From assembly GCA_016124195.1 (NCBI GenBank), contig WGOE01000001.1:124001-188000 (forward strand): 64,000 nt of DNA. The letters run 5' to 3'. The translations under genes were made by a program, and so were the position numbers. The stretch is from a bacterium (GTDB lineage: Bacteria; Pseudomonadota; Alphaproteobacteria; Rhodobacterales; Rhodobacteraceae). Below are positions 7,912 to 16,631 of this stretch, piece by piece; position 1 is the first letter of the stretch, and every line of letters begins with the position of its first letter. Under the pieces are notes generated by a model. That model saw only the letters and a list, made by a program, of their open reading frames with translations. It did not search any database and was not told the DNA's origin.

Positions 7912-9989
7912 TGTTCGGGCTCAAGATCGATCGGGCAGCGCTGTTTCGCCCCACCATATTGCTAGCGCTCGCCCTCATGGGCGTCATCCTCATGATGGTT
8001 CTGCCCGTCCCGTCCTGGGTACTCGACATCGGCCTTGCCCTGTCTTTTGCCTTGGCGATCCTGATGTTGACAGTCACGCTCTTCATCGAACGGCCGCTGG
8101 AGTTTTCAGCCTTTCCGACCATCCTTCTGGCATCCCTGATGCTGAGACTGTCGTTGAATGTCTCTTCGACCAAGCTGATCATCGGGCAGGGCCACAAGGG
8201 CACCGCGGCCGCCGGTCACGTCATCCAGGGCTTTGCCGAATTCATCATGGGCGGCAACCTTTTGCAGGGGCTGGTGATTTTTCTTGTCCTGCTGATCGTC
8301 AACTTTGTCGTCATCACCAAGGGCGCCGGCCGGATGGCAGAGGTCGGAGCCCGCTTTGCGCTGGACGGCATGCCGGGCAAACAGCTTGCCATTGATGCCG
8401 ATATGGCCGCCGGCGCCATCACGCATGCCGAGGCCAAGGCGCGGCGAGAGAAGGAACTGGCAGAGACCAATTTCTTCGGCTCGCTCGACGGGGCGTCAAA
8501 ATTCGTAAAGGGCGATGCGGTCGCCGGTCTGATGATCACCGGCCTGAACATCGTGATGGGCCTGATCATGGGGGTTTTTGTCCACGGCATGCCCGTGGCC
8601 AAAGCGTTCGAGACCTATGCCATCCTGACCGTGGGGGATGGTCTGGTCAGCCAGATACCGGCGGTCATCATCTCTGTCGGGGCGGCCCTGCTGCTGGCGC
8701 GCGGCGGGGCGGTGGGGGCCACCGATATTTCCTTCTTTTCGCAGCTCGGACGCTATCCAGGCGCGCTTGGCACCGTGGCCCTTCTGATGGCGCTGATTGC
8801 CCTCGTGCCCGGCATGCCGTTCTTTCCCTTCATCGTCGGCGCCACAGCCCTGGCCGCCGCCGCCTGGCGGGCGCATCGGCGCAATACGGTCGCGCCGGCC
8901 GAGGCAGAGGCGGCCGCGCCAGCGCCATCCAAGAAATCCATCGGCGATATCCTCGATTTCGACGAGATCCATATCGAGTTCGCGCCGAACCTGGTTGCCA
9001 TGGTGCTGGACCCAGCCACAGGACTTGATGCCCGCATCGCCAACATGCGCAACCATGTAGCTTCACATTACGGCCTGATTCTGCCCGAGATCCGACTGAC
9101 CGATGAGGCGACGCTCAATCCCGGCACTTATTCGATTCGCCTTCAAGGTGTTGAAAAGGTGCGCAACAGGCTGTTTCCCGATCGGGCCCTGGTACTGCTG
9201 GGCGATGGGGTCTCTGCGCCGGACGGGATCGATGTCAAGGAGCCGGTCTACGGGGCGCCGGCCCGCTGGATCAAGCCCGACGCGCAGGAGGATGCGGCCT
9301 TGGCCGGCCTGACTGTCGTGTCACCGCCGGAGGTGCTGGCCACGCATCTGCTCGAGGTGATCAAGGGCAATCTCGCGCGGCTATTGTCCTTGCGCGGTCT
9401 GCGCCGGCTTCTGGATGAATTCACCAAGGTCTCCGACCCGCAGCGCGCCGATCAGAACAAGCGCCTGTTGGACGAACTGGTTCCCGACAAGGTCCCCGCC
9501 GATACCCTTCTGACCCTGTTGCGGCTGCTGCTGGAAGAAAGAGTGTCGATCCGAAATCTGCCGCTGATCCTGGAAGCAGCGGCCGAGGCGCGCAGCCTGA
9601 GCACCCCGGAAGCCATCTGCGAACATGTCCGCCAGAGGCTTGGCTTTCAGCTGGTGGCCGATTTGCGGCGCGAGGACGGAACGATCCCGCTCATCCAGCT
9701 GGCGCCCGAGTGGGAAAAGACCTTTGCGACTCACCAGATCGAGGGGGACCGCGGGCAGCGCGATGTGGCTTTGCCGCCGGAGCAGTTCAGCAGGCTTGCC
9801 AATGGCCTGGCCGAAAAACTCAACAAAGCGGCCGAATCCGGTACATTTCCCGCCCTGGTGACCTCGACCTTGCGACGAAGATTTCTCAGAACCGTACTGG
9901 GCGCCAAGGGGTTGTCGGCACCGGTCCTGTCTTATGAGGAAATTGGCATGGATGCTCGGCCGGCTCTGGTCGGCGTGGTCGCGCCATGA
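7911..9989 (+). CDS. flhA: Flagellar type III export gate protein FlhA
   Basis: Core of the flagellar protein-export gate. At 692 residues it matches the family: about eight hydrophobic helices in the first 320 residues, then a cytoplasmic domain that forms a nonameric ring and binds chaperones. The conserved FHIPEP region appears as MLRLSLNVSSTKLI...GHVIQGFAEFIMGGN and the charged loop as GRMAEVGARFALDGMPGKQ. The start is a GTG overlapping the upstream stop, with a good ribosome binding site. The gene overlaps fliR by four bases (ATGA). Confidence 0.97.
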   Translation: MFGLKIDRAALFRPTILLALALMGVILMMVLPVPSWVLDIGLALSFALAILMLTVTLFIERPLEFSAFPTILLASLMLRLSLNVSSTKLIIGQGHKGTAAAGHVIQGFAEFIMGGNLLQGLVIFLVLLIVNFVVITKGAGRMAEVGARFALDGMPGKQLAIDADMAAGAITHAEAKARREKELAETNFFGSLDGASKFVKGDAVAGLMITGLNIVMGLIMGVFVHGMPVAKAFETYAILTVGDGLVSQIPAVIISVGAALLLARGGAVGATDISFFSQLGRYPGALGTVALLMALIALVPGMPFFPFIVGATALAAAAWRAHRRNTVAPAEAEAAAPAPSKKSIGDILDFDEIHIEFAPNLVAMVLDPATGLDARIANMRNHVASHYGLILPEIRLTDEATLNPGTYSIRLQGVEKVRNRLFPDRALVLLGDGVSAPDGIDVKEPVYGAPARWIKPDAQEDAALAGLTVVSPPEVLATHLLEVIKGNLARLLSLRGLRRLLDEFTKVSDPQRADQNKRLLDELVPDKVPADTLLTLLRLLLEERVSIRNLPLILEAAAEARSLSTPEAICEHVRQRLGFQLVADLRREDGTIPLIQLAPEWEKTFATHQIEGDRGQRDVALPPEQFSRLANGLAEKLNKAAESGTFPALVTSTLRRRFLRTVLGAKGLSAPVLSYEEIGMDARPALVGVVAP

Positions 9990-10762
9990 ACGATCTGCTG
10001 GCGCAGATGATGCAATTGGCGGGCGTGACCCAGGATTGGATCTGGGTTGCGGCACTCGTCTTCCTGCGGGTCGGGGCGGCTGTGTTCCTCATGCCGGCGT
10101 TCGGAGAGCAATCGGTGCCACAAAAGGTCCGGCTTATCCTTGCCCTGATGCTGACAGCGATCGTCTTGCCCGCCGTTGCCTTGCGTCTCCAATCGGCCCA
10201 GTCACGCCCCTTTGCGGCCGCCGAAGAAGTGCTGGCCGGACTTACTCTTGGCATCGGGATGCGGCTTTTCATCCTCGCACTGCAATTCGCCGGGGCGATC
10301 ATCGCGCAAACCACATCGCTTTCACAACTTTTCGGGGGCACCACGCCGGAGCCGCAACCCGCGATCGGCAACCTTCTGACCATGGCGAGCCTCGCCCTGG
10401 CCCTGCGCGCCGGCCTGCACGTGAAAGCCGCGAGCCTCCTGATCTTGTCCTACGACTTTTTGCCAGCCGGGCATTTCCCCGCCGCTGCCGATCTCGCGAC
10501 CTGGGGTCTGCAGAGAATCGTCCAGGCGACGGTGCTTGCCTTTTCCCTCGCAGCGCCCTTCGTGATCGCTTCGGTGCTTTATAACCTCGCCCTGGGGGTG
10601 ATCAACCGCACGATGCCACAGATGCCGGTGGCGCTCGTCGGTGCTCCGCTCATGACAGCCGGTGCGCTGGGGGTCATGGCGGTCATGGTGCCGATTGCGC
10701 TCATGGTCTGGATCGAGGGGTTTGAGGCCTTCCTCGCCAACCCTTGGGACTCGGTCCCATGA
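9986..10762 (+). CDS. fliR: Flagellar type III export protein FliR
   Basis: Export-gate membrane protein, 258 residues with about six hydrophobic helices. Typical family segments are the N-terminal FLRVGAAVFLMPAFGEQSVPQKVRL and the central GMRLFILALQFAGAIIAQTTSLS. It sits between flhA and flhB with four-base overlaps on both sides, an arrangement that couples translation of the export gate. fliP is in a different operon at 20.7 kb; fliQ was not found in this window. Confidence 0.95.
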   Translation: MNDLLAQMMQLAGVTQDWIWVAALVFLRVGAAVFLMPAFGEQSVPQKVRLILALMLTAIVLPAVALRLQSAQSRPFAAAEEVLAGLTLGIGMRLFILALQFAGAIIAQTTSLSQLFGGTTPEPQPAIGNLLTMASLALALRAGLHVKAASLLILSYDFLPAGHFPAAADLATWGLQRIVQATVLAFSLAAPFVIASVLYNLALGVINRTMPQMPVALVGAPLMTAGALGVMAVMVPIALMVWIEGFEAFLANPWDSVP

Positions 10763-11844
10763 GCGGTGGCGACGAGGACGGCGAAAAGTCTCACGAACCA
10801 TCACAAAAACGGCTTGAGGAGGCGCGCAAGCGCGGTGACGTCCCGCGCTCGATGGATCTGGCGACCTCGGCTGTCTACGGTGGCGCTGCTTTGGCCATCA
10901 GCGTCGCCGGCACCAAAGCGCTGGGCGGTCTGGGCGCCTCCGCCATCGGGTTGATCGACCACGCGGACCGCATGAGCCAGGCCATGGTCGAGGCCGGTCG
11001 TGCACCGACCATGGGCCTGCTGGTCGCGTTCGGCTTGCCGATCTTGCCACTTTTCCTTTTTCCGCTGGGCGCCGCCGTCCTCGCCATCGCGCTGCAGCGA
11101 GGCTTCATCATCGCCCCGGAGCGGATCGCGCCAAAACTGTCCCGCATTTCGCCCATCAAGGCGATGGGCCAGAAATTCGGCAGGGAGGGCCTGTTCAATT
11201 TTGCAAAGAACCTCATCAAGCTGGTGGTCGTCTGCTGTCTGGTCGCGGGCCTTGCCCTGCAATATGCCGACCCCCTGATGATGAGCCCCCGGCTTTCCGC
11301 CGGTCAAACCGGCCTATTGATGACCCAGATCATTCGGCAGTTCCTGTTCCTGGCTTTTCTTGTCTCCCTGATCTTCGGCGCAATCGACTATGGCTGGCAG
11401 TGGCTGCAGCACCGGCACCGCAACATGATGACCCGGCAAGAGGTGGTCGAAGAGAATCGCGACAATGAAGGCGATCCCCATATGAAGGGACACCGGCGGC
11501 AGAAAGGCCGGGAAATCGCCATGGCGCAGATGCTGCAGGATGTCGCGAAGGCCGATGTCATTCTGGTCAATCCGACCCATTATGCCGTGGCTCTCAAATG
11601 GCGACGTGGCGACAGGACGGCTCCGATCTGCCTCGCGAAGGGGGTAGACGACATTGCCGCCCGCATTCGCGAAAAGGCGTCCGAGGCCGGCGTGCCAATT
11701 CACCGCGATCCGGCGACCGCCCGTGCCATCTATGCCACGGTCGAGATCGGCGACCCGATCCGGCCAGAGCATTTCAAGTCGGTTGCCGCGGCGATCCGCT
11801 TTGCCGAGGCCATGCGCAAACGTGCGAAAGGAAGGAAGCCATGA
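10759..11844 (+). CDS. flhB: Flagellar export switch protein FlhB
   Basis: Export-gate component that self-cleaves to switch substrate specificity. The 361-residue product has the N-terminal KSHEPSQKRLEEARKRGDVPRS motif, four membrane helices, and a cytoplasmic domain with the autocleavage motif NPTH (residues 271-274, in VILVNPTHYAVALKW). The start chosen is the ATG at 10759 overlapping the fliR stop, because homologues begin just before the KSHEPS-type motif; an ATG at 10744 would add five residues. It is followed by a four-base overlap with a small gene. Confidence 0.97.
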   Translation: MSGGDEDGEKSHEPSQKRLEEARKRGDVPRSMDLATSAVYGGAALAISVAGTKALGGLGASAIGLIDHADRMSQAMVEAGRAPTMGLLVAFGLPILPLFLFPLGAAVLAIALQRGFIIAPERIAPKLSRISPIKAMGQKFGREGLFNFAKNLIKLVVVCCLVAGLALQYADPLMMSPRLSAGQTGLLMTQIIRQFLFLAFLVSLIFGAIDYGWQWLQHRHRNMMTRQEVVEENRDNEGDPHMKGHRRQKGREIAMAQMLQDVAKADVILVNPTHYAVALKWRRGDRTAPICLAKGVDDIAARIREKASEAGVPIHRDPATARAIYATVEIGDPIRPEHFKSVAAAIRFAEAMRKRAKGRKP

Positions 11845-12173
11845 GCCACCTTGAAAAGCTCGAGCGCCTCCGTCAGATCAGCAGTCTGCTCCTGGATTCC
11901 AAGCTCGTGGCGGTAGAGCGCGCCGCCCGAGCGCGACAGCACAGCCTTGATCTGCTTGCGGAACTGGACCTGCCTGCCGCACCGATAGACCTGCCTCCGA
12001 TCCTGGCCGGAGAGGTGACGATGCGATACGAACTCTGGGCGGATCAGCGGCGGTCAGAGCTCAACCTCGTCCTAGCCCGTCAGTCGGCCGAATGGGCCGA
12101 GGCCCGGCAAGAGGCCGCCCTCGCCTTCGGGCGAAATCAGGTCGTTGCGAAACTGGGTTCGCAGCGCAAATAA
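11841..12173 (+). CDS. Small coiled-coil protein after flhB (possible FliJ-like export protein)
   Basis: 110 residues, mostly charged helix with heptad-like spacing (LEKLERLRQISSLLLDSKLV, AERAARARQHSLDLLAEL) and no signal peptide or membrane segment. It overlaps flhB by four bases and ends the plus-strand export operon. Size, helical character and position suggest a FliJ-type cytoplasmic export or chaperone protein, which has low sequence conservation. This is inference; I do not recognise the family from sequence alone. Translation is clearly coupled to flhB, so a flagellar role is likely. Confidence 0.6.
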   Translation: MSHLEKLERLRQISSLLLDSKLVAVERAARARQHSLDLLAELDLPAAPIDLPPILAGEVTMRYELWADQRRSELNLVLARQSAEWAEARQEAALAFGRNQVVAKLGSQRK

Positions 12174-12420
12174 CCTTCGCGGATGGTGCCCACGGATCTT
12201 GCAGCGCGGTGAGCCCGCCACGAGCTGCAAGTGACCAACCAGGGTTCAGCAGTTGGTAAAGCCTGTGGCAATCCTCCCTTGGTGAGCGGGGTGCATCGAT
12301 AGAATTCACGCGACCATCTTCGTAGACGGCGTCTGCGGCCCATTGATTTTTCGGTTGCGGCCAGCGGCTTTGGTAACGTTGGGCGTGGGATGATGAGTTC
12401 GTCGGGTTTCCCGGATGAGC
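12174..12420. other. Short intergenic stretch before the IS66 element
   Basis: No gene recognised. A ggcgtctgc at 12328-12336 is repeated inverted at 14672-14680 and may mark the IS66 ends. No terminator-like hairpin with a T-run is obvious for the flhB operon. Confidence 0.4.
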
Positions 12421-13843
12421 TCATAGTGATGCCTTGGCTGCTAAGATTTGGGGCCACGGCATCAAGGCGTCGATGTCTTTTTCGAGGCGGCCGTTGGCCA
12501 GGCTGGTCAAGAGATCTTGCGGGTAGGCGTAGGGCTCGACGCCGTTCATTTTGCAGGTCCCGATCAGACTGGAACAGCGCGCCCAGTTGCGGCCACCCTC
12601 GTCATGGCCAGCGAAAAGGGCGTTGCGGCGGTTCATGGCTGGGCTGCGGATCGCGTTTTCGACCAGGTTCGAGTCCATGTCGACTTTTCCATCGTCGAGG
12701 AACAGCCGGAAGCCGTTCTGGAGCTCCAGCATATAGGCTATGGCTTCGCCTAGATCGGATTTGCGCGAGACGCGGGCTGCTTGCGCGGCAAGCCAGGTGA
12801 AGAACGCATCGGCCAGTGGGCGGGACAGGTTCTGGCGAGCGGCGCAACGCTGATCGGGGTCGGAGCCGCGGAAGGTGTCCTCGACCTTGTAAAGGGCCGC
12901 GATGCGCAACAGCGCCTCGTCCACGATGGGCGAGCCCTTCTCGGGCTTGGCGGCGATCAGCTTTCGGTGCCGCAGATTTGGGCCCATGTGCCCAACAGAA
13001 GGCCAGCTTCAAGGGCATGCCGCCTTTACGATCTGGCGTGGCCAGATGGATGTAACCGCCATAGGCATCAACCTGGATGGTGCCGTCGAAGCCCGTCAGG
13101 ATTTCATCGGCATATTCGCCTTTTCGGCCGGGATGGTAGTGAAACACAACGCCCGGCGAAGCAGGTCCGTTCCAGCCCCGACCATCGCGCAGAACGGTCC
13201 AGAGATAGCCGGTTTTCGTCCGGCCCCGCCCCGGATCAAGAATCGGAGCCGTGGTTTCGTCGACATAGAGCCGCGAGCGACCGGTCTTCAGCAACACTGC
13301 CATGCGATCGACAACCGGTGCGATCAGCGCGCCCGTCCTGCACATCCAGTCGGCCAGCACCGATCGCTCGATCGGCACCCCGAGCCTTGCCATGGCCACA
13401 ACCTGCCGGTTCAACGGCATGTGCTCGGAATGTTTGGCCATGGCGATCTGGGCCAAGAGGGCTTCCTTCGGCCAGCCGCCCTCCAAGAGATGCGCCGGTG
13501 CCTTGGCCTGAGCCACGCCCGTGCGCCCCTTGGGGCAGGCGCATTTCGGGCGGATCGTGACGATGACTCGATAGCGGGCGGGGATGAAGTCGAGGCGTTC
13601 TGTCCGGATCGGTGGCACTGGCCGCGACCTTGCCCTCGACCGCGGCGATCTGTGCCAGCGTTTCGGCGATGGCCGTCTCACGATGCTCCAGTGCCAATTC
13701 CAATTGCGCGGTGTCCAGCTTTTCCGATTTCGGCCCGAACTTCGCCTGCCAGTATTGCCCGACCTGACCCTCCAGTTTCTCGATCAGATCTTTCAACTCG
13801 GTGATGAAGGCTTCTTTCTCGGCCACGACCGCCGGCTCATGCT
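12421..13843 (-). pseudogene. tnpC: IS66 transposase TnpC, inactivated by frameshifts and an internal deletion
   Basis: The DDE transposase of IS66 is spread over three frames. The first part (EKEAFITELKDLIEKLEGQV, then GPKSEKLDTAQLELALE) continues the tnpB frame. At about 13605 the frame changes and the expected zinc-binding segment (about 45-60 residues) is missing. The second part carries RTERLDFIPARYRVIVTIRP, LYVDETTAPILDPGRGRTKT and VDAYGGYIHLATPDRKGG. A second frame change at about 12985 leads to the C-terminal part (KGSPIVDEALLRIAALYK, NLVENAIRSPAMNRRNALFA, GTCKMNGVEPYAY). Catalytic-region motifs survive, but no full-length product is possible. Confidence 0.85.
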
Positions 13844-13844
13844 G

Positions 13845-14183
13845 GCGCGGCGGCACTCGCTGCGCCACCGCACGCCGCCAGTCCAGACCTTCGAACAGGG
13901 CCTCGAACTGCACCGGCGACAGCCGCATGGTCCCGTCCTGAACCTTCGGCCAGGCAAAGCTGCCCTGCTCCAGGACCCTGTAAACAAGGCCGAGGCCTGT
14001 TCCATCCCAAACCAAAATTTTCAACCTGTCCCAGCGCTTGGACCGGAAGATCACCGTGATCCCGGGATGCGGATCAAGATTCAACTCGGTCCGCACCATC
14101 AGCGCCAAAGCCTGATGACCGCAGCGGAGGTCGACAGGCCGAGTCGCAATCAGGATCGGCAGCCGCTGACCGGCGACGATCAT
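13845..14183 (-). CDS. tnpB: IS66 accessory protein TnpB (runs into tnpC frame)
   Basis: IS66 Orf2 family, typified by GITVIFRSKRWDRLKILVWDGTGLGLVYRVLEQGSFAWP. The ATG overlaps the tnpA stop as ATGA. Normal TnpB ends at about 115 residues; here the frame passes without a stop into the TnpC N-terminus, so a frameshift near 13845 has fused the two. The end given is where TnpB similarity stops. Its function in transposition is not well defined. Confidence 0.7.
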
Positions 14184-14638
14184 GCCATCTCTCGCATCGC
14201 ACGGACCAGAGCCGCAGCCCGCGCCACCGGCACATCGCCCGGCACCCGCAACACGCAGTCCGTGCCGATTTCCAGCGTCATGACCCCCGGTGCTGCTTGC
14301 ACCATCGCAACAGACGCTGGGGGATCGACGCTCCTCTTCGGGTCCGCCGCAATCGCCAACGGCACAAAGGCCGGTTCGAAAAGCGTCGCCACAGCAGGAG
14401 GCAATGCCTGCATCAGATCGGAAGGCAATGCCAGAAGGCCTTGACGCGCGTGCCTGCGCCAATCGGAAAGCTGATGCGCAACTATGCCATGCCGGCGCGC
14501 GACATCCACGACCCGCGCACCGGGCTGAAGGCTCTCCGCAACAATCCGCGCCTTCAAATCGTCGGGCCACCGCCGGTTCCCGCGTCGCAGTTCGACAACG
14601 TCGCACCGCCCAATAAACCCAACCCCACTATGCGCCAT
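14180..14638 (-). CDS. tnpA: IS66 accessory protein TnpA (Orf1)
   Basis: 152 residues with an N-terminal helix-turn-helix (RWPDDLKARIVAESLQPGAR, VVDVARRHGIVAHQLSDWRR), as in IS66 Orf1/IS3-type OrfA proteins, and a C-terminal GTDCVLRVPGDVPVARAAALVRAM motif typical of IS66 TnpA. It looks intact, but the element is dead because tnpC is broken. It is translationally coupled to tnpB by ATGA. Confidence 0.8.
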   Translation of the reverse strand: MAHSGVGFIGRCDVVELRRGNRRWPDDLKARIVAESLQPGARVVDVARRHGIVAHQLSDWRRHARQGLLALPSDLMQALPPAVATLFEPAFVPLAIAADPKRSVDPPASVAMVQAAPGVMTLEIGTDCVLRVPGDVPVARAAALVRAMREMA

Positions 14639-14689
14639 GCCAAGTCCCCGTCTGGTGCCGAAGACCTAATGGCAGACGCCTAGCCCACC

Positions 14690-14943
14690 AGAAATATGCG
14701 AAATCAATGGGCTGTGGACGGAGCCTACCCATCTTCAGTTTCTGGGCGGGAGTGATGCCGCCGATGCCCATGTTCGGGCGGTCGAAGTTGCAAGTCCAAA
14801 GCCATTGCGTGGCAAAGTCCTGTGCACCCTCGATGGTTTCGATGATGTATTGGTCCAGCCATTCATGCCGCATCGTGCGGTTGTAGCGCTCGATGTAGGC
14901 GATCTGCTGCGGCTGGCCGGGTTGGATGTGCCGGATGGTGAAC
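14690..14943 (-). pseudogene. IS3-family OrfB transposase C-terminal remnant
   Basis: The minus-strand translation gives FTIRHIQPGQPQQIAYIERYNR and then MRHEWLDQYIIETIEGAQ... and FDRPNMGIGGITPAQKLKM, the C-terminal end of an IS3-family integrase-type transposase including the conserved glutamate region (AYIERYNRT). The rest of the gene is missing: one side is abutted by the IS110 left end at about 14940, the other by the IS66 right end at about 14685. It is therefore a relic between two other elements. Confidence 0.75.
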
Positions 14944-16300
14944 TGATGGGGTGGATGCCCCCTTCGCCCGGCATCGTACGATGCCTACGGCGCCGGACCG
15001 GCGCTTTCGAAGGAGGAGCCCATGTCAGACGTTCATATCCTGGCGATCGACCTCGCCAAACGGCGCTTTCAGGTCTGCACCGCCGATCAGGGCGGGGCGG
15101 TTCTTTACAATCGCATGGTCTGGCGCACGAAACTTATGCAACTGTTGGAAGCGCGAGACGCCTTGCCTCGTTGCGCTGGAGGCGTGGGCGAAACGTCACT
15201 ATTGGGGACGCGTCGCCCAGCGGCTCGCCCACGACGTGCGGCTGATCCCGCGGATCTATGTGAGGCCGTTCGTCAAGCGCCAGAAGAACGCTGCTGCCGA
15301 CGCAGCAGTGATCGCCGAGGCCGTCCTGCGTCCGAATATGCATTGCGTTGCGGTCAAGAGCGCCGAGCATCAGGCGCGCGCGGTGGCATGGCGAAGCTAC
15401 CAGTTCTTTGTCGGCCAGCGCACGCAGCTGATCAATGCTCTGCGGGGCCATCTGGCCGAGTTTGGGCTGATTGTTCCCCGGGGACCGGCCCACCTAGGGC
15501 AGATCGCTGGCCTGCTGGATGACGGCGCAACGGAAGTGCCGGACACCGTCAGGGCGATTGCCGGGCTCTACTTTGATCAGATCGCGCTCCTGACCGAAAG
15601 GATCGAAGAACTGGCCGGCCGACCGAAGGAAGTGACACGTGAAAACGCCGAAATGGGTCGTCTTTGCACCGCGCCCGGCGTCGGACCGGTGACCGCTGGC
15701 GCGGTTATGGCCTTTACGCCCGACCTGCGGAGCTTCTCAAGCGCCAGAAACTCTGCCGCCTGGCTGGGCCTTGTGCCAAGGCAGCGATCAACTGGCGGCA
15801 AGACGCGGCGGGGTCGCGTCAGCAAGATGGGTCAGACCGATATCCGCAAGCGGCTCATCGTCGGCGCCATGAGCCGGATCGGATGGATCGTTCGCAAGGG
15901 AACGACGCCCGACACCCGGCTGGGCAGGCTCGTCGCGCGCAAACCCCACAAATTCGCCCCCGTCGCCGTGGCGAACAAGATGACGCGGATCATATGGGCG
16001 ATCATGACGCGGGAGCAGAACTACAGGATGGCGTGAGCGATCGCCTCCAAGAGGAGGCAAGGCAAGCGCCTCGGGGTTCTGGGACCCTGGCAAGGAGATC
16101 GACTGACGACTTATGCGGCAAAGACTTCAAGGTTCGGGATGGGAAACCAGTCCCGGCGCTCGAGCACAAAGCTCTCTGACCCAATGTGGACCCTGTACTT
16201 CCTACTGCATACCGGCCCCGTGGCACAGACCGCGGTCAGAGGCCAGACCCACGACCGATAGAAGCGCCACGCTGCAGACGAAATCAGAAGAACGCCCTTG
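14939..16300 (+). mobile_element. IS110-family element (transposase frameshifted)
   Basis: The left end is taken at about 14939, where sequence shared with an inverted copy at 16319-16482 begins. It contains a short leader with palindromes (catcgtacgatg at 14971-14982) and a DEDD transposase gene. The right end is unclear, somewhere between the transposase stop at 16036 and the inverted fragment. IS110 elements lack classical inverted repeats and can carry a bridge RNA in a non-coding end. Candidate non-coding segments are 14940-15021 and 16037-16300. Confidence 0.6.
15022..16036 (+). pseudogene. IS110-family transposase with a frameshift near codon 46
   Basis: RNA-guided DEDD recombinase family. 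The start is the ATG at 15022 after a strong ggaggagc site; the first about 45 residues (MSDVHILAIDLAKRRFQVCT, catalytic aspartate in AIDLAK) lie in one frame. At about 15160-15170 similarity jumps to another frame: LVALEAWAKRHYWGRVAQRL, RPFVKRQKNAAADAAVIAEA. This frame continues through the transposase_20 part (MGRLCTAPGVGPVTAGAVMAF, SAAWLGLVPRQRSTGGKTRR, GRVSKMGQTDIRKRLIVGAM) to the stop. A single indel separates the halves, so the gene is probably inactive unless a ribosome slip restores it. Confidence 0.8.
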
Positions 16301-16318
16301 CAAAACCAGGGGCATCCA
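16037..16318. other. Non-coding stretch after the IS110 transposase
   Basis: No gene is recognised. It probably includes the right end of the plus-strand IS110 copy and interior sequence of the truncated inverted copy. A cgcctccaagaggaggcaaggc hairpin-like motif begins at about 16046. Confidence 0.4.
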
Positions 16319-16482
16319 CACACGCCCCGCCCCGATCAGCGCTGCAGACCTGAAAGCGCCGTTTGGCGAGGTCCATCGCCAGGATATGAACGTCTGACAT
16401 GAGCTCCTCCTTCGAAAGCGCCGGTCTGGCGCCGTAGGCATCATACGATGCCGGGCGAAGGGGGCATCTACCCCATCAGTTC
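16319..16482 (-). mobile_element. Inverted fragment of the IS110 left end
   Basis: Read on the minus strand, this is a near-copy of 14939-15101: the same leader, the same ribosome site and the same first codons (MSDVHILAMDLAKRRFQVC). Only scattered single-base differences occur, such as cgtatgatg for cgtacgatg and a Met for Ile near residue 9. It breaks off after about 25 codons. Together the two form an imperfect inverted repeat of about 160 bp flanking the transposase. Confidence 0.8.
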
Positions 16483-16631
16483 ACATGCAATCGGGATGAT
16501 CCCTGACACGGAGGTTCATGGACGACCAAAGGCTGCATCAAGACGAGGCAGGGGTTTTCGTGCGAAGCTCCGGCAGGCATATCTGAAGGATGAGCTTCAG
16601 ACAGGTGATGCGCCTTTTTCTATACGTTTCT

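Larger units (their letters stand above)
12328..14680 (-). mobile_element. Degenerate IS66-family insertion sequence
   Basis: About 2.35 kb holding IS66 tnpA, tnpB and a frameshifted tnpC, all on the minus strand. Candidate terminal inverted repeats are ggcgtctgc at the left end and its complement gcagacgcc at the right, resembling the GCGTCTGCC core of IS66 ends. No convincing 8-bp target duplication could be found, so the limits are tentative. It is a different, better preserved copy than the remnant at 3 kb. Confidence 0.6.

Noticed and set aside
15022-16036. Programmed frameshifting in the IS110 transposase
   Set aside because: IS110 transposases are normally a single frame, and no slippery run with a stimulatory structure is obvious near 15160; a simple indel is more likely.
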